In this document: in pieces, positions 46,123 to 55,624 of the stretch | Numbering within the stretch: position 1 is the first letter of the stretch | Layout: each line of letters begins with the position of its first letter | DNA from: Desulfobacula sp. | GTDB lineage: Bacteria; Desulfobacterota; Desulfobacteria; Desulfobacterales; Desulfobacteraceae | DNA length: 64,000 nt | Direction of reading: 5' to 3' | Assembly: GCA_018645325.1 (NCBI GenBank) | Contig: JABGOU010000003.1 | Span: 1 to 64,000 of the forward strand | Made by a program: the position numbers and the translations under genes | Notes under the pieces: generated by a model | What the model was told of the DNA's origin: nothing | The model's database searches: none | What the model saw: the letters and a program-made list of their open reading frames with translations, nothing else

Positions 46123-46744
46123 AACCCCGGCTTTTTTTATTGATATGCAGATCTGTACTGGCTGCAAGACCTGCATGGTGGCCTGTAAAGATAAAAATGA
46201 TTTGGCACAGGGCATAAGATGGCGCAGGGTATATGAGTTCTGTGGGGGAGACTGGGTAAAAGGTGATGACGAAACTTTTACCCAGAACGTATTTGCCTAT
46301 TATATTTCCATGGGCTGTAACCACTGCAAAGATCCTGCCTGCGTTGAAGCATGTCCAAGTTGTGCCATGCATAAGGACGCGTCGGGTATGGTTTTGATAG
46401 ATCCAAAAAAATGTGTCGGGTGTCGCTATTGTGAGTGGGTCTGTCCATACTCAGCCCCCCAGTTTGATGTTTCAAATGGCATCATGACCAAATGTGATTT
46501 TTGTCAAGAACTCATCCATGAAGGTAAAAAGCCTTGTTGTGTGGAGGCCTGTCCCACCCATGCCCTTTCATTTGGTGATTACGACGAACTGGAGGCGCTT
46601 CATGGCAGAAAAACCATTATCGCTCCTTTGCCATCCCCTGAAATGACGGCTCCAAATCTTATAATTGTGCCCCCAAAAAAGGCACAATCCCCTGACAATA
46701 CCCAAGGGTTGATTCAAAACCCGGAAGAGGTAAAAAATGAATAA
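46115..46744 (+). CDS. DmsB-like four-cluster ferredoxin subunit
   Basis: The 209-residue protein carries four [4Fe-4S] motifs: CTGCKTCMVAC, CNHCKDPACVEAC, CVGCRYCEWVCP and CDFCQ followed by CCVEACPTHAL. It relays electrons between the anchor subunit and the molybdenum centre. ATG 46115 gives the normal MFKTPAFFIDMQICTGC start and overlaps the catalytic-subunit gene by 8 bp; the frame is open further upstream but without support. It overlaps the next gene by 8 bp as well. Confidence 0.94.
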   Translation: MFKTPAFFIDMQICTGCKTCMVACKDKNDLAQGIRWRRVYEFCGGDWVKGDDETFTQNVFAYYISMGCNHCKDPACVEACPSCAMHKDASGMVLIDPKKCVGCRYCEWVCPYSAPQFDVSNGIMTKCDFCQELIHEGKKPCCVEACPTHALSFGDYDELEALHGRKTIIAPLPSPEMTAPNLIIVPPKKAQSPDNTQGLIQNPEEVKNE

Positions 46745-47570
46745 TATAAGCCTGATTATTTTTACCTTATTGATTCAAACTTCTGTGGGAATTTTTTCGA
46801 CAACTATACTTAATATCTGGATAAACAAAACAGGAATAATAGATATCCCTTTGATCATTTTATCAACATGCCTGGGATTACTTATTTTAGGTCTGATATC
46901 AGCAATGGCTCATTTGGGAAATCCTAAAAACGCACCCCATGCTGTGGCAAATATGACCCATTCCTGGCTCAGCCGGGAAATTGTCACAACTAATTTATTT
47001 GCCGTGGGAATTTTGCTTCTATGGATTTATACTATTGCAGATTTGAAAAAAGGTCTTTTTTTTATTGAAACCGTCACTTTAATTTTTGGGATATCAGCGA
47101 TTTTTACCATGAGCCGGGTTTATCTTTTAAAGGCAGTGCCTGTCTGGGATTCTATTGCCACACCCATTGATTTTTTTGGAACGGTATTATTAACCGGGTC
47201 TGTTGTATCAGCCATTTTAAACGGGTTTATTTTAGATAAGGTTTATGAACCCAACCTGACCCTTTTGACGATCTCAAGTCTTGGGCTGTGCTTAAAACTG
47301 ACTGCCCTGTTTGTAACCATAAGGGTACAAAAGCAATCAAAAAATCTTGTCTGGTACAAATCCTTTAGAGATAAAATTGATACTCAAACCTTAATCTATG
47401 TCATTCGAGCAGGCCTGTATATCCTTGGGGCGGCTTTATTTACAGCAGCTGATATGGGCATGACGGGTCACTCTATATTTTTTGTTTTTATCTCTTTTGG
47501 TGTTATCATGCTGACTGAAATCTGGAACCGGTTTTGTTTTTATGATTCTTTTTGTCGGATTGGGCTTTAA
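46737..47570 (+). CDS. DmsC-like membrane anchor subunit
   Basis: The 277-residue protein has about eight membrane helices and aligns in style with DmsC, the quinol-oxidising anchor. Sequence hints are HLGNPKNAPHAVANMTHSWL and SREIVTTNLFAVGILLLWIY. It would anchor the DmsAB-like dimer at the membrane and oxidise menaquinol. It overlaps the Fe-S subunit gene by 8 bp and ends the operon. Confidence 0.9.
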   Translation: MNNISLIIFTLLIQTSVGIFSTTILNIWINKTGIIDIPLIILSTCLGLLILGLISAMAHLGNPKNAPHAVANMTHSWLSREIVTTNLFAVGILLLWIYTIADLKKGLFFIETVTLIFGISAIFTMSRVYLLKAVPVWDSIATPIDFFGTVLLTGSVVSAILNGFILDKVYEPNLTLLTISSLGLCLKLTALFVTIRVQKQSKNLVWYKSFRDKIDTQTLIYVIRAGLYILGAALFTAADMGMTGHSIFFVFISFGVIMLTEIWNRFCFYDSFCRIGL

Positions 47571-47611
47571 TCCATTGTATGTTACGCTGACATTTTAAAA
47601 AAAGGTAAAAA

Positions 47612-48343
47612 ATGAAGATAGAAAAACACCATAAAATAAATTTTTTTGATATTGACCATGAATTTAAATTAAGGATTCAGTCTGCGGCCAGGTTTTTCCA
47701 GGAAATGGCTGTTTTGCATTCAACAAAGATAGGTGCCGGCCCGGATGTGTTATTTGAAAAAGGAGTTGTCTGGCTTCTCAATCGTCTGGAAATCGAATTT
47801 TTCCGCTACCCAATGCTTGACGAAGACATTAAGCTTACAACCTGGTCAAGGGGGTTTAAAGGGTATAAAGGATTCAGGGAGTATCATATACACTCATCTG
47901 TGGGGGATATTGCCAGGGGATCAGGTGTCTGGCTTTTTTTTGACACCAAACGAAAGAGAATTTCAAAAGTTCCGGCGCAGATTTCCAGGCTTTATGCTGT
48001 TGAAAAAGAGAAATGGTTTGAAAAGGAAATTAATGACTGGCAGACCTGTGGAATAATTAATCCTGAAAAGCAAATTGAGATCAGTCTGAGATATTCGGAT
48101 TTTGATGTGAACGGTCATGTGAACAATACAATATATCTGGGATTTCTGGAAACTTTGTATCATAAAATATTAAACAGCAATTCAAAGCCGATAAAGAATA
48201 TAAAAATCAGGTTCTGCCGTGAAATAGGCAGGGACAAAGATAAGATTAGAACAGGTTGGTATAAGAACAATGGTGTGTATCAATGCAATATATTTGATGG
48301 CGCAACATTATATGCTGATGCAGAAATTATTCCAATGGATTGA
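47612..48343 (+). CDS. Acyl-ACP thioesterase
   Basis: The 243-residue protein is made of two hot-dog folds. The N-terminal half (SAARFFQEMAVLHSTKIGAG, VVWLLNRLEIEFFRYPMLDE) and the C-terminal part with RYSDFDVNGHVNNTIYLGFL are typical of bacterial FatA/FatB-like acyl-ACP thioesterases; the Asn/His pair in the latter is at the expected catalytic position. It would release free fatty acids from acyl carrier protein. Its stop overlaps the possible upstream start of the Lon-like gene. Confidence 0.92.
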   Translation: MKIEKHHKINFFDIDHEFKLRIQSAARFFQEMAVLHSTKIGAGPDVLFEKGVVWLLNRLEIEFFRYPMLDEDIKLTTWSRGFKGYKGFREYHIHSSVGDIARGSGVWLFFDTKRKRISKVPAQISRLYAVEKEKWFEKEINDWQTCGIINPEKQIEISLRYSDFDVNGHVNNTIYLGFLETLYHKILNSNSKPIKNIKIRFCREIGRDKDKIRTGWYKNNGVYQCNIFDGATLYADAEIIPMD

Positions 48344-48369
48344 GTAATAATATAGCAAAGGGGAAAAAC

Positions 48370-50757
48370 ATGGGACAAAGATTTGAGGTTTTGATAAAAG
48401 ATTTGACCAAAAAATGTCCTTCAGGCCTGTTTGATTTTGAAGATACATCTGAGCTGGAACCTTTAGACAGCATTATTGGTCAAAAGCGGGCTGTTGAAGC
48501 CATTAATTTTGGGCTGAATATGAAGGGTTCTGAGTATAATATTTTTGTCACAGGTCTGGAAGGAACAGGTAAATCAACTATTATAAAAAAGCTTCTATTG
48601 GAGCATGCTCAAAACCAGGCAACACCGGAAGACCTTTGTCTTGTCAATAATTTTGAGGATAGCTATTGTCCTGTTGTGGTTGAAATGCCGGCAGGATCAG
48701 CTGTCTATTTCAGTCAAAGCATGATCCAGGTTATTGAAGTATTAAAAACTCAAATTTTTAAATTTTTTGGAACAACATCTTTTAAGGAAGATCAAGCTAT
48801 AATTAATAAGGAATATTTAAACCGCAAGAAAGAACTGTTTCAGGGTCTTGAAGATTTTGCTCAAACTAAAGGACTGTTAATAGTCAAAATAGAAAACGAT
48901 TACCAGGTTGTTCCTGTGTCAGATGGACAGCCCATGCCAAAAGAAGAATATCTTGCCCTTGATGAAGCATTACAAAAGGAAATTGACACAAAAGCCTTAC
49001 CCGTAGAAGAGAGACTAAATGAATTTCTTCTTGAAACAAATAAGCTTGGGGATGAAATGAAAGCGATCTTAAAGAAGCTTGTTGCTTCAAAAACAGAGCA
49101 GCTTATTTCAGAGCAGATTGATCCTGTGAGGTATTATTTCAGGGATTGCAAAGGTATTCAAACATATCTTAAAAAGGTTAAAGAGGATATTATTGATAAT
49201 ATTGCCATGTTCCTTGGCGTTAAAGGTCCTGAGGATAATGAAGACAAAAAAATCCTGGAAATGACGGGCTTTTTTGTAAAAAAATATCAGGTCAACGTAT
49301 TGGTGGACCGAAGGCGGGAAAAAGGTGCACCCGTTGTTTTTGAGCCAAATCCAAGTTTTCAGAATCTGTTTGGGAAAATTGAAAAAAAGCCGGTTATGGG
49401 AGAATTTGCAACGGATTTTACCATGGTTCAGTCAGGTTCCCTGTTAAAAGCCAATAAAGGCTATCTTGTCCTTAATATTGAATCACTTTTAATGAATCCC
49501 CGGGTTTGGGAATCTTTAAAAAGAACCTTACAGGACTCAATGCTTCGGATTGAAGATATGCCGGACCAGGCAGATTATGGCATGCCCTCATTAAAACCTG
49601 CACCCATACCATTGAAAGTTAAGGTGATCCTTGTCGGGGGATATGAACCCTTTAGGCTTTTGCAGAGTGCGGATTCAAGATTCAATAAAATATTTAAGGT
49701 AAGGGCGGATTTTGATTATGAAGCAAGGTTAACAGAGGATAATGTATACAACTATGCCAGATTTATTGCCCAGGTCTGTAAAAAAGAAGATCTGTTAAAT
49801 TTTTCTGCCGATGGAGTATGGGAGGTGATTGAATATGGAAACAGGATGGTTTCAGACCGGCAAAAACTCTCTCTTAGATTTGGTCAGATACTTGGGATTT
49901 TAAAAGAAGCCGATTATTGGGCTAAAAAGGATAATGCTCTTGTGATTTCCCGGGAATATGTAATCAGAGCACACAGCCAGCACAGGTTCCGCAATAACCT
50001 TTACGAAGAAAAAATAATGGAGCAGTTTGAAGATTTTTCAGTTCTGCTTGATGTAAAAGGCCGGGTGACGGGCCAGGTTAATGCCCTTGCTGTTTATGAT
50101 ATGGGTGAAATCTCTTTTGGAAGACCCACAAGGATTACAGCAGAATCCTATATGGGCACTCCCGGAATCATTAATGTTGAACATGAATCTGATCTTTCAG
50201 GCCAGACCCATGACAAAGGAGTAATGATTGTTGCAGGTTTTCTTGGCAGAATGTTTGCACAAAGTTATCCCTTAAGTGTGAGTATCAGTATTACATTTGA
50301 GCAAAGTTATGATGGGATTGATGGAGACAGTGCATCATCTACAGAGTTGTATGCCGTCCTTTCCAGTCTTTCCGGTATCCCTGTCCGTCAGGAAATAGCG
50401 GTAACAGGCTCAGTGAATCAAAAAGGTGAAATACAGGCCATTGGCGGCGTGAATGAAAAAATTGAAGGATTCTATGATATCTGTGTGAAAAGAGGACTTA
50501 CCAAAACCCAGGGGGTAATGATTCCTGCTTCAAACGTGAAAAATCTTGTCTTAAGAAAAGATGTGGTTAAGGCTATTGGGAAAAAGCAATTTCATATTTA
50601 TAAAGTTTCCACCATTGAAGAAGGAATTGAAGTTCTTACGGGAGTTACCGCAGGACAACCGGATTCAAGCTGTTCTTATCCTGAAAATACTGTTTTCGGA
50701 AAGGTACAGGAAAAATTGAAAAAATATCATGAATTATCCATGCAATACGGGAAATAA
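48370..50757 (+). CDS. Lon-like ATP-dependent protease (LonB/LonC-type)
   Basis: The 795-residue protein has an AAA+ domain (Walker A VTGLEGTGKSTI) interrupted by a long helical insert of about 200 residues, and a C-terminal Lon (S16) protease domain. Catalytic Ser is in GIDGDSASSTEL and Lys in IGGVNEKIEGF. There is no N-terminal Lon substrate domain, and no obvious membrane helix, so it is a cytosolic Lon-like enzyme. ATG 48370 is preceded by AAAGGGG; a TTG at 48340 is in frame but weaker. Confidence 0.92.
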   Translation: MGQRFEVLIKDLTKKCPSGLFDFEDTSELEPLDSIIGQKRAVEAINFGLNMKGSEYNIFVTGLEGTGKSTIIKKLLLEHAQNQATPEDLCLVNNFEDSYCPVVVEMPAGSAVYFSQSMIQVIEVLKTQIFKFFGTTSFKEDQAIINKEYLNRKKELFQGLEDFAQTKGLLIVKIENDYQVVPVSDGQPMPKEEYLALDEALQKEIDTKALPVEERLNEFLLETNKLGDEMKAILKKLVASKTEQLISEQIDPVRYYFRDCKGIQTYLKKVKEDIIDNIAMFLGVKGPEDNEDKKILEMTGFFVKKYQVNVLVDRRREKGAPVVFEPNPSFQNLFGKIEKKPVMGEFATDFTMVQSGSLLKANKGYLVLNIESLLMNPRVWESLKRTLQDSMLRIEDMPDQADYGMPSLKPAPIPLKVKVILVGGYEPFRLLQSADSRFNKIFKVRADFDYEARLTEDNVYNYARFIAQVCKKEDLLNFSADGVWEVIEYGNRMVSDRQKLSLRFGQILGILKEADYWAKKDNALVISREYVIRAHSQHRFRNNLYEEKIMEQFEDFSVLLDVKGRVTGQVNALAVYDMGEISFGRPTRITAESYMGTPGIINVEHESDLSGQTHDKGVMIVAGFLGRMFAQSYPLSVSISITFEQSYDGIDGDSASSTELYAVLSSLSGIPVRQEIAVTGSVNQKGEIQAIGGVNEKIEGFYDICVKRGLTKTQGVMIPASNVKNLVLRKDVVKAIGKKQFHIYKVSTIEEGIEVLTGVTAGQPDSSCSYPENTVFGKVQEKLKKYHELSMQYGK

Positions 50758-50836
50758 AATTTCTTTAGATTGCTTTTTTCAAGTATTGTTTTATTTTAAC
50801 CAGATATGGAAATAAAAAATTATAATTGGAGTATAT

Positions 50837-51601
50837 ATGAGCAAGGTAATTGCAATGTCAGGCAAGGGTGGAGTTGGAAAAACAACGGTTTCAGCACTTG
50901 TAATGAGATATTTTGTAAATCATCAGAATGATCCGCTTCTTGCTATTGATGCAGATCCAAATAGTAACCTTGGCGAAACTCTCGGGCTTAATATTGAAAA
51001 AACAGTGGGCGATATTCGTGAAAATTTTATGAAAGACCCCCAGGGTGTACCTTCAGGTATGGATAAAATACTGTATCTTGAAATGCTCATGAACCAGGTA
51101 TTGATCGAGCATAAGTCCTTTGATCTTCTGGTCATGGGTCGTCAGGAAGGCCAGGGATGTTATTGCATGGTCAATAATATTCTTAATAGGTTTGCCGAAG
51201 AACTGGAAGGTAATTATAAATATCTTCTAGTGGACAATGAAGCAGGTATGGAGCATTTAAGCCGTAGAACCAGCGGCAAGGTTGATATTCTTTTAATGGT
51301 GACAGATTATGCCCTGAGGGGATTGAGAGCTGTGGGAAGAATCAATGAAATGCTGGGTGATCTTAAGCTTTCTGTGAAACATAAGGGATTAATTGTTAAC
51401 CGCGCACCACAAAATTTAAGTAAAGCTTTTCTGGATGAGGTTGAAAGTATAGGAGTTCCCATATTGTGCACCATACCAGATGATAAGAATCTTCTTGAAT
51501 TTGATATGGAAAGAAGGTCACTTCTTGAACTGGAAGATGATTCTCCGGCAGTTATTGCCATTGATAAAATGATGGAAAAACTAAAAGAGGTAATTGGTTA
51601 A
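50837..51601 (+). CDS. CooC-like P-loop ATPase
   Basis: The 254-residue MinD/CooC-type ATPase has a deviant Walker A (SGKGGVGKTTVSAL), the ADADPNSNLGETLG motif and a metal-binding Cys-X-Cys (GQGCYCMVNNIL) as in CooC, which loads nickel into carbon monoxide dehydrogenase. No CODH gene is in the window. It is followed after 2 bp by a methyltransferase and then AmrS, so it may act on another metalloenzyme. Confidence 0.88.
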   Translation: MSKVIAMSGKGGVGKTTVSALVMRYFVNHQNDPLLAIDADPNSNLGETLGLNIEKTVGDIRENFMKDPQGVPSGMDKILYLEMLMNQVLIEHKSFDLLVMGRQEGQGCYCMVNNILNRFAEELEGNYKYLLVDNEAGMEHLSRRTSGKVDILLMVTDYALRGLRAVGRINEMLGDLKLSVKHKGLIVNRAPQNLSKAFLDEVESIGVPILCTIPDDKNLLEFDMERRSLLELEDDSPAVIAIDKMMEKLKEVIG

Positions 51602-51603
51602 GC

Positions 51604-52371
51604 ATGGGTTATGTATTTGATTTTAAAGATGCAGGATTATATGATGCCTGGTTTGACCAGGCCAAAAACAGGTATTGCCTGGATCTTGAAATTAAATTAA
51701 TGATGGATTTTCTGTCCCCGAAAAAAGGACAGCGGATACTTGATATCGGCTGCGGAACAGGAATGAGCCTTGAACCCTTGTTGGACAAAGGGCTAAATCT
51801 AACCGGGCTGGACCCATCCCAATATATGCTGGACCTTGCAGTAAAAAGGCTTGGCACAAAGGTGGAACTTCGTAGGGGCATAGCCGAGGATCTTCCATTT
51901 GAGGACAATGCATTTGATTCTGCATTTTTTTTTACAAGTCTTGAGTTTACAGACCGACCTGCCAAAGCGATTGAAGAAGCCTGCAGGGTGGCAAAGGATT
52001 CAGTGGTTTTATGTGTTTTAAACAGGCATGCACCATTAAATATGATCCGGCGGATGAAAAGTTTTTTTGTGCCCAATATTTATACCAATGTCCATTTTTT
52101 CAGCATCTGGGAACTCAAACATATCCTGTTTGCTATCCTTGGAGAGGTTCCTGTTAAATGGAAGACAACCCTGCAATTTCCTTTTGCCTGTGGAAAGATA
52201 CCCGGTTTTATAGAAAATTTTCAAATTGTTCAAAAATCATTTTTCGGGACACTCATTGGTATGAGGATCCAACCTGTGCCTAAATTCAGGACCAAACCCT
52301 TGATGCTGTTGGCGAGAAATCCAAAGTCCTATAAGCCGGCATCTGGACTGGCTACACGAATGAGGCAGTAA
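51604..52371 (+). CDS. Class I SAM-dependent methyltransferase
   Basis: The 255-residue protein has a standard SAM-binding fold: RILDIGCGTGMSLEPLLDKG near residues 44-63, then LTGLDPSQYMLDLAVKR and AEDLPFEDNAFDSAFF. The substrate is not predictable; a membrane or quinone-like substrate is possible because a UbiA prenyltransferase is two genes on. It begins 2 bp after the CooC stop and ends 2 bp before AmrS. Confidence 0.9.
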   Translation: MGYVFDFKDAGLYDAWFDQAKNRYCLDLEIKLMMDFLSPKKGQRILDIGCGTGMSLEPLLDKGLNLTGLDPSQYMLDLAVKRLGTKVELRRGIAEDLPFEDNAFDSAFFFTSLEFTDRPAKAIEEACRVAKDSVVLCVLNRHAPLNMIRRMKSFFVPNIYTNVHFFSIWELKHILFAILGEVPVKWKTTLQFPFACGKIPGFIENFQIVQKSFFGTLIGMRIQPVPKFRTKPLMLLARNPKSYKPASGLATRMRQ

Positions 52372-52373
52372 AA

Positions 52374-53384
52374 ATGGAAACCCTGATTTATGAAAAACTG
52401 GGGAAAAAAATAGTAAAATGTAGTATCTGCCGTCATTTCTGCGTTATCCGGGAGGGAGAAAGAGGAATCTGCGGGGTGCGCGAAAATAAAGGGGGCAGGC
52501 TTTTGTCCCTTGTATATCCAAAATTGATTGCCGCATCCGTTGACCCCATTGAGAAAAAGCCTTTGTTCCATTTAAAGCCGGGATCATTTTCCTATTCCAT
52601 TGCCACGGTGGGGTGTAATTTTAAATGTTCCTTTTGCCAGAATTCCAATATTGCCCAGATGCCTCAAAATTACAATTCCATGATTCCAGGAGAAAATCTA
52701 TCTCCAGAATCCATTGTAAAACAAGCCATAATTAAAGACTGCAAAAGCATTTCATATACATATACAGAGCCCACAGTCTTTTTTGAACTGGCCTTAAAAA
52801 CAGCTAAACTTGCTAAAAAACAAGGGTTGTTCAATGTTTTTGTGACCAATGGTTATATGAGCCAAAAGGCTCTTGAAATGGTTGCCCCCTACCTTGATGC
52901 GGTTAATGTTGATTTAAAAGCATTTAATGAAAGATTTTATAAGACATATTGCAAGGCAAAGCTTGAACCTGTAAAAGAAAATATTAAAATAATGAAAGAT
53001 ATGGGAATACTTGTGGAAATAACAACTCTTCTCATTCCCGGCCTTAATGATGATAAAAATGAAATTTGCGCAATGGCAGACTATATTGCCAATGATCTTG
53101 GAAAACAAACACCCTGGCATATTTCAAGATTTCATCCCAGCTATCTTATGAACGACAGGCCGGCAACTCCTGTTTCGTCCCTGGAAAAGGCATATGCTGC
53201 GGGTAAGGCTGCCGGTCTCTCTTATGTCTATATTGGAAATGTACCAGGCCAATCTTCTGAAAATACGTATTGCAGTTCATGTAATGAGCTTTTGGTGAGA
53301 AGATATGCTTTTCAGGTTGAAACTTATTATAATGAAAACGGGAAATGTCCTAAATGTAGTACAATTGCTTATGGAATATATTAA
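52374..53384 (+). CDS. amrS: AmmeMemoRadiSam-system radical SAM enzyme
   Basis: The 336-residue radical SAM protein has the cluster motif CNFKCSFCQN near residues 83-92 and a family N-terminal Cys-rich segment (CSICRHFCVIREGERGICGV). It belongs to the AmmeMemoRadiSam group, typically accompanied by AMMECR1 and Memo proteins, which are not adjacent here. The C-terminal Cys-rich ending (YCSSCNELLVRRY...GKCPKCSTIAYG) fits the family. The substrate is unknown. It starts 2 bp after the methyltransferase and overlaps the UbiA gene by 14 bp. Confidence 0.9.
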   Translation: METLIYEKLGKKIVKCSICRHFCVIREGERGICGVRENKGGRLLSLVYPKLIAASVDPIEKKPLFHLKPGSFSYSIATVGCNFKCSFCQNSNIAQMPQNYNSMIPGENLSPESIVKQAIIKDCKSISYTYTEPTVFFELALKTAKLAKKQGLFNVFVTNGYMSQKALEMVAPYLDAVNVDLKAFNERFYKTYCKAKLEPVKENIKIMKDMGILVEITTLLIPGLNDDKNEICAMADYIANDLGKQTPWHISRFHPSYLMNDRPATPVSSLEKAYAAGKAAGLSYVYIGNVPGQSSENTYCSSCNELLVRRYAFQVETYYNENGKCPKCSTIAYGIY

Positions 53385-54237
53385 AAAAAAGATACTGGAT
53401 TACGGGAGAATGATTAAGTTTTCCCATACCATTTTTGCCCTGCCTTTTGCATTGTCCGCAGTGGCACTGGCCTGGGAGCATCACTCACCTTCCTTTTCGG
53501 ATTTTTTTTGGATCTTAACGGCCATGGTAGGAGCAAGATCCGCCGCCATGGGGTTTAATAGGATTGTGGATGCGGATATTGATTCGAAAAATAAAAGGAC
53601 AGCCATACGGGAGATCCCTTCTGGATTATTGTCAAAAAAGGAAGGCCTTGTTTTTGTGGCATTGTCTTCACTGATATTTATTTTCAGTGCAGCCATGCTG
53701 TCTTCCCTTTGTTTTATCCTTTCATTTCCCGTATTATTTTTATTATTGTTTTATTCTTATACAAAGCGGTTTTCAAAATACTGTCATCTATATCTTGGCT
53801 TTGCTATAAGTCTTGCCCCTATTGGCGCATGGGTAGCAATTACCGGAACCCTGTCATGGAATATTATTTTTTTGAGTCTTTCCCTTATGACTTATATTGC
53901 AGGGTTTGATATCCTCTATGCCTGCCAGGATATTGATTTTGATCAAAGCCAGGGGCTTTTTTCCCTGCCGGCAAGAATCGGCCCCCAAAAAGCCATGCAG
54001 ATTTCTTCAATGCTCCATGTGGCCACCTTTATTTTTCTCTATATCATGTATGTCACCTTTGATATGCACCCTGTTTTTTTAGCTTTTTTAGGGATCATAG
54101 GACTCCTTCTTATAGCAGAGCATAAACTTGTCACCCCTGATAATTTAAAGCATATTAATATTGCTTTTTTTCATGTTAACTCTGTAATTTCCGTTCTTAT
54201 TTTTATCGGCGTTCTTATCCAGGGCTTTTTTAGATGA
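53371..54237 (+). CDS. UbiA-family prenyltransferase
   Basis: The 288-residue membrane protein has about eight helices and the first Asp-rich motif NRIVDADIDSKNKRT; the second is DILYACQDIDFD. It should attach a polyprenyl chain to an aromatic acceptor. Most likely it acts in quinone biosynthesis (4-hydroxybenzoate or futalosine route), but the substrate is inferred. ATG 53371 is used; the frame can be extended upstream to 53305 within amrS, which is unlikely. Confidence 0.9.
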   Translation: MEYIKKKILDYGRMIKFSHTIFALPFALSAVALAWEHHSPSFSDFFWILTAMVGARSAAMGFNRIVDADIDSKNKRTAIREIPSGLLSKKEGLVFVALSSLIFIFSAAMLSSLCFILSFPVLFLLLFYSYTKRFSKYCHLYLGFAISLAPIGAWVAITGTLSWNIIFLSLSLMTYIAGFDILYACQDIDFDQSQGLFSLPARIGPQKAMQISSMLHVATFIFLYIMYVTFDMHPVFLAFLGIIGLLLIAEHKLVTPDNLKHINIAFFHVNSVISVLIFIGVLIQGFFR

Positions 54238-54271
54238 GCAATGATAGCATAAGCTTTGCCATAACCTTATC

Positions 54272-55624
54272 ATGTGTCCATGGCCGTTTATTATGAAGGA
54301 GTTTTTGACCCTTCTGAAAGAGAATCCCGATCTTAGGTTTATCATTGATATCCTTGGGAAGAATGGATTTCAGGCCTATGTTGCCGGGGGTGCAGTAAGA
54401 GATATCCTGCTTAAGAGAAAACCCGATGATATTGATATCCTGACCAATGCATCCATTAAAGAGCTGATTTCACTTTTTGGGGGCCAGAAGCTTAAAACCA
54501 TGGGGAAAACATTTCCCATCTGCACTATAAACGGCATTGAAGTCTCTTCGGGACGGGCAAAATCTGATCCGGCCAATTTTCCTGAATCAGACCTGGCCCA
54601 AAGAGATTTTACCATTAATTCTATGGCCTGGGATCCTATATCCCAAAAAATTATTGATCCCTTTAACGGAAAAAAAGACCTTGAAGATGCAATTATCAGA
54701 TTTACAAAGGATCCTGAAAAAAGAATTTTAGAAGATCCTGTAAGAATGATCAGGGCCTGCAGGTTTGCAGCCCTTATTCGCGGATCTTTTTCTCTTTCTT
54801 CCCTTGAGCTTATCATGGAAGGTAAGGAAAAGATTGATAAATATGTTGCAAAAGAAAGAATCCTTTGTGAAATTATGAAGGCAATGGCCTTAAAAAGGCC
54901 TTCCCTGTTTTTCAAGGCGCTGAAAAAGACAGGTCTGTTATCCAAAATTTTTCCAAGCCTTGATCGCTGTCATGGCCTTGACGGCGGCCCCCATCATGGT
55001 GAGACTGTTTTTGAGCATTGCATGCTGGTGGGAGATGCCCTGCCGGAGAACCTGCCCATTTTAAGACTTGCAGGATTTTTACATGATGCGGGCAAGTTCG
55101 ATGCAGCAAAAAAAACGGATGGTAAATTAACATTTGCCAATCATGAAAATCATACAGGGGCTGTGATCCAGGATCTTACAAAATTAAGATTTCCTCTTAA
55201 GGATATTGCCTATATTACATCTTTGATTAATACCCATATGAGGCCTTTGACGGACCAGACCACCCCGAAAGCAACCCGAAGGCTGCTTTTCATGCTGGAT
55301 AAATCAGGACTTGATTATAAAGATTTCATGCGCATGAGGATTGCAGATAAAAAAGGCAACCTGGCTAAAAGACCGTATACTATTTCCCAAATTCGGTTCA
55401 GACTTAAAAAATTGTTCACTGAAATGGCTGGCCAACCATCGGGTTTTAGTATAAACAATCTTGAGATCAATGGGAATGATATTATTCAAATTCTTGGCCT
55501 TTCACCCGGGCCTTGTGTTGGTAAAATAAAGCAGCAGCTGTTTGAAATAGTTTTGGATAACCCTTTAAAGAATAATGTTAATGATTTAAAAAAAATATGC
55601 CTTTCCTTAAAAATAAAAAAATAA
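54272..55624 (+). CDS. CCA-adding tRNA nucleotidyltransferase with HD domain
   Basis: The 450-residue protein has the class II nucleotidyltransferase head (GGAVRDILLKRKPDDIDIL), the template-like region and the tRNA-binding body, plus an HD domain with LHDAGKFD near residue 270. It adds or repairs the 3' CCA of tRNA. ATG 54272 gives the longest form; ATG 54293 (MKEFLTLLKEN) is equally plausible because neither has a clear ribosome site. It overlaps the next gene by 28 bp. Confidence 0.9.
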   Translation: MCPWPFIMKEFLTLLKENPDLRFIIDILGKNGFQAYVAGGAVRDILLKRKPDDIDILTNASIKELISLFGGQKLKTMGKTFPICTINGIEVSSGRAKSDPANFPESDLAQRDFTINSMAWDPISQKIIDPFNGKKDLEDAIIRFTKDPEKRILEDPVRMIRACRFAALIRGSFSLSSLELIMEGKEKIDKYVAKERILCEIMKAMALKRPSLFFKALKKTGLLSKIFPSLDRCHGLDGGPHHGETVFEHCMLVGDALPENLPILRLAGFLHDAGKFDAAKKTDGKLTFANHENHTGAVIQDLTKLRFPLKDIAYITSLINTHMRPLTDQTTPKATRRLLFMLDKSGLDYKDFMRMRIADKKGNLAKRPYTISQIRFRLKKLFTEMAGQPSGFSINNLEINGNDIIQILGLSPGPCVGKIKQQLFEIVLDNPLKNNVNDLKKICLSLKIKK

